Assembly: GCF_007991335.1 (NCBI RefSeq)
Contig: NZ_BJYD01000012.1
Span: 62,001-126,000, forward strand
Direction: 5' to 3'
Source: Halobacillus faecis
GTDB taxonomy: Bacteria; Bacillota; Bacilli; Bacillales; Halobacillaceae
DNA: 64,000 bases
Positions 62,401-64,000 of this stretch are shown here, piece by piece. Below the pieces are notes generated by a model. It searched no databases. It worked only from the letters and a program-made list of their open reading frames with translations, and was not told where the DNA came from. Numbering within the stretch: the stretch's first letter is position 1; every line of letters starts with the position of its first letter. The position numbers and the translations under genes are program-made.

Positions 62401-63912
62401 ATGAGCAAAAAATACTCGAAGACAGATGTGATTTTAATTGGTGCAGGGATCATGAGTGCGACATTAGGATCTTTGCTTAAAGAATTGGTGCCGGACTGGA
62501 ACATTCGCGTGTTTGAAAGGCTTGGAAGTGCAGGGGAAGAAAGTTCGAATGTATGGAACAATGCAGGTACAGGCCATGCAGCCCTTTGTGAGCTGAACTA
62601 CACGAACGAAAAGCCTGATGGTACAATCGATATGTCAAAAGCCATTAAAGTGAATGAACAGTTTCAAGTCTCGAAGCAATTTTGGTCTTATCTCGTAAAA
62701 AACAACCGGATCAGTAACCCGAATGACTTTATCATGCCTTTGCCGCATATGAGTTTTGTGCAGGGGGAAAACAATGTTGATTTCTTGAGAAAGCGCTTTA
62801 AAACAATGGTTACGAACCCGTTGTTTAAAGACATGGAGTTTTCGGATGATCCAGACAAACTGGAAGAGTGGATTCCGCTTATTATGAAGAACCGGACAAT
62901 CACAGAACCAATCGCCGCAACGAAGATTGATGCGGGGACCGACGTAAACTTCGGGTCATTGACGCGGAAGATGTTCGATCACTTGGAAAAAGAAAACCTT
63001 GAGATCAACTATAAACACAGCGTTGAAGATATCAAGCGTGCAGAAGACGGATCGTGGGAAGTGAAAGTTCGCGATCTCCAAAACAATAAGATGGAATTTC
63101 ATAAGTCCAACTTTGTTTTCATCGGGGGCGGTGGCGGAAGCTTGCACTTGCTTCAGAAAACAGGCATTCCCGAATCCAAACAGATTGGTGGATTCCCTGT
63201 CAGTGGTTTGTTTATGGTGTGCAACAATCCGGAGGTCATTTCTGAACACCGTGCGAAAGTGTATGGAAAAGCCAAAGTCGGTGCACCACCGATGTCTGTG
63301 CCCCACCTGGACACTCGTTTCATTGACGGCAAAGAGAGTTTGCTTTTCGGACCGTTCGCCGGCTTCTCACCTAAATTTTTAAAAACCGGATCGCTGCTTG
63401 ATTTAATTACCTCCGTCCAAAAGGATAACTTGGCTACAATGGTAGCGGCAGGAGTGAAGAACGCTTCCTTGACGAAGTACCTGATTGAGCAGGTCATCCA
63501 ATCCAAAGAAAAACGACTGGAAGAATTGCGTGAATTCATCCCTACGGCCAAAGCAGAGGACTGGGATCTCGTCACTGCAGGGCAACGTGTGCAGGTCATC
63601 AAGGATACGGAAGGCGGTGGGAAAGGAACCCTTCAATTCGGAACGGAAGTCGTCAGTTCCGCAGACGGATCCATCGCCGCTTTACTTGGTGCCTCTCCAG
63701 GAGCATCGACAGCCGTTTCAGTCATGCTTGAGCTGATGGGAAGATGTTTCCCAGAGCAGGTAAAAGAATGGGAACCGAAGATTAAAGAGATGATTCCTTC
63801 GTATGGGAAAGAACTAGTTGAAAATCCAGAATTGATCCGTGAAATTCATGCGACAACAGAAGAGACGCTGGGGTTGACGGAGGAGCAGGAAGAGAGTCCT
63901 GTGAATATTTGA
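62401..63912 (+). CDS. mqo: Malate:quinone oxidoreductase
   Basis: 503-aa peripheral membrane FAD enzyme passing electrons from malate to menaquinone. FAD motif [12 protein letters not shown] at the N-terminus, [39 protein letters not shown] and [16 protein letters not shown] are characteristic. AAAGGGAA precedes the ATG. Alone between terminators. The C-terminus extends in an acidic tail. Confidence 0.96.
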   Translation: MSKKYSKTDVILIGAGIMSATLGSLLKELVPDWNIRVFERLGSAGEESSNVWNNAGTGHAALCELNYTNEKPDGTIDMSKAIKVNEQFQVSKQFWSYLVKNNRISNPNDFIMPLPHMSFVQGENNVDFLRKRFKTMVTNPLFKDMEFSDDPDKLEEWIPLIMKNRTITEPIAATKIDAGTDVNFGSLTRKMFDHLEKENLEINYKHSVEDIKRAEDGSWEVKVRDLQNNKMEFHKSNFVFIGGGGGSLHLLQKTGIPESKQIGGFPVSGLFMVCNNPEVISEHRAKVYGKAKVGAPPMSVPHLDTRFIDGKESLLFGPFAGFSPKFLKTGSLLDLITSVQKDNLATMVAAGVKNASLTKYLIEQVIQSKEKRLEELREFIPTAKAEDWDLVTAGQRVQVIKDTEGGGKGTLQFGTEVVSSADGSIAALLGASPGASTAVSVMLELMGRCFPEQVKEWEPKIKEMIPSYGKELVENPELIREIHATTEETLGLTEEQEESPVNI

Positions 63913-63920
63913 GCGTAGTG

Positions 63921-63960
63921 AAAAGTGCCTTTTCCACACAGGTGGAAGGGCACTTTTTTT
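63921..63960 (+). terminator. Intrinsic terminator after mqo
   Basis: AAAGTGCC.TTTCCAC and GTGGAA.GGGCACTTT pair around ACAG, then seven T. Confidence 0.9.
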
Positions 63961-64000
63961 GTCTTATGGTTAATGTCCCGTACCTCGTGATCAATGTCCT

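Overview
The window reads as the origin-proximal chromosome of an endospore-forming, low-to-mid-GC Bacillota of the Bacillaceae. The gene string noc - soj - spo0J - yyaC - (mscS) - yyzM - ychF - rpsF/ssb/rpsR - yybS - gdpP - rplI - dnaC - purA - walRKHIJ - htrC is the Bacillus subtilis order running away from oriC, so oriC should lie a short way left of base 1 and most + strand genes are co-directional with replication. A Halobacillus-like, moderately halophilic bacillus is my guess from overall gene style; it is not proven here.

Layout. 1-8.4 kb: chromosome partition (Noc tail, Soj, Spo0J), small membrane proteins, YchF and the S6-SSB-S18 operon with its S6:S18 RNA leader. 8.5-19 kb: NsrR with its target flavohaemoglobin, a YczE-type membrane protein, a solitary OppA with a CodY-like box, an aminotransferase-SerA serine pair, an AbgT transporter, a NUDIX protein and histidinol phosphatase. 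19-28.7 kb: YybS, GdpP (c-di-AMP hydrolase), L9, the replicative helicase, a HAD/DeoR pair, PurA behind a PurR box, and a LOG-family protein whose start codon sits inside a near-perfect parS. 28.8-38 kb: tRNA-Asp, tRNA-Phe, a probable c-di-AMP riboswitch before an M23 peptidase with a G5-like region, then the essential WalRK cell-wall system with WalH, WalI, WalJ and HtrC. 38.1-38.3 kb: a dense DnaA-box cluster.

38.4-53.8 kb is a metabolic insert separating htrC from rlmH, which are neighbours in B. subtilis. It holds an AGCS symporter, a threonine aldolase, a small gene with an apparent ATA start, NADH oxidase behind a perfect 22-bp palindrome, a secreted nuclease, NUDIX and CAAX-protease genes, and a ketone-body (acetoacetate/3-hydroxybutyrate) operon driven by a -24/-12 sigma-54 promoter and its own enhancer-binding activator, which itself carries a perfect cre. 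Five copies of a conserved 21-bp intergenic element occur in this insert and were not seen elsewhere in the window.

53.8-64 kb: RlmH, a secreted M6 (InhA-type) protease, a minus-strand operon (DICT-like sensor, RibU-like ECF S component, short methyl-accepting protein) with a good sigma-B promoter, an unrecognised protein with calcium-loop-like motifs, CidA/CidB and malate:quinone oxidoreductase. I saw no transposase, phage gene, CRISPR array or rRNA.
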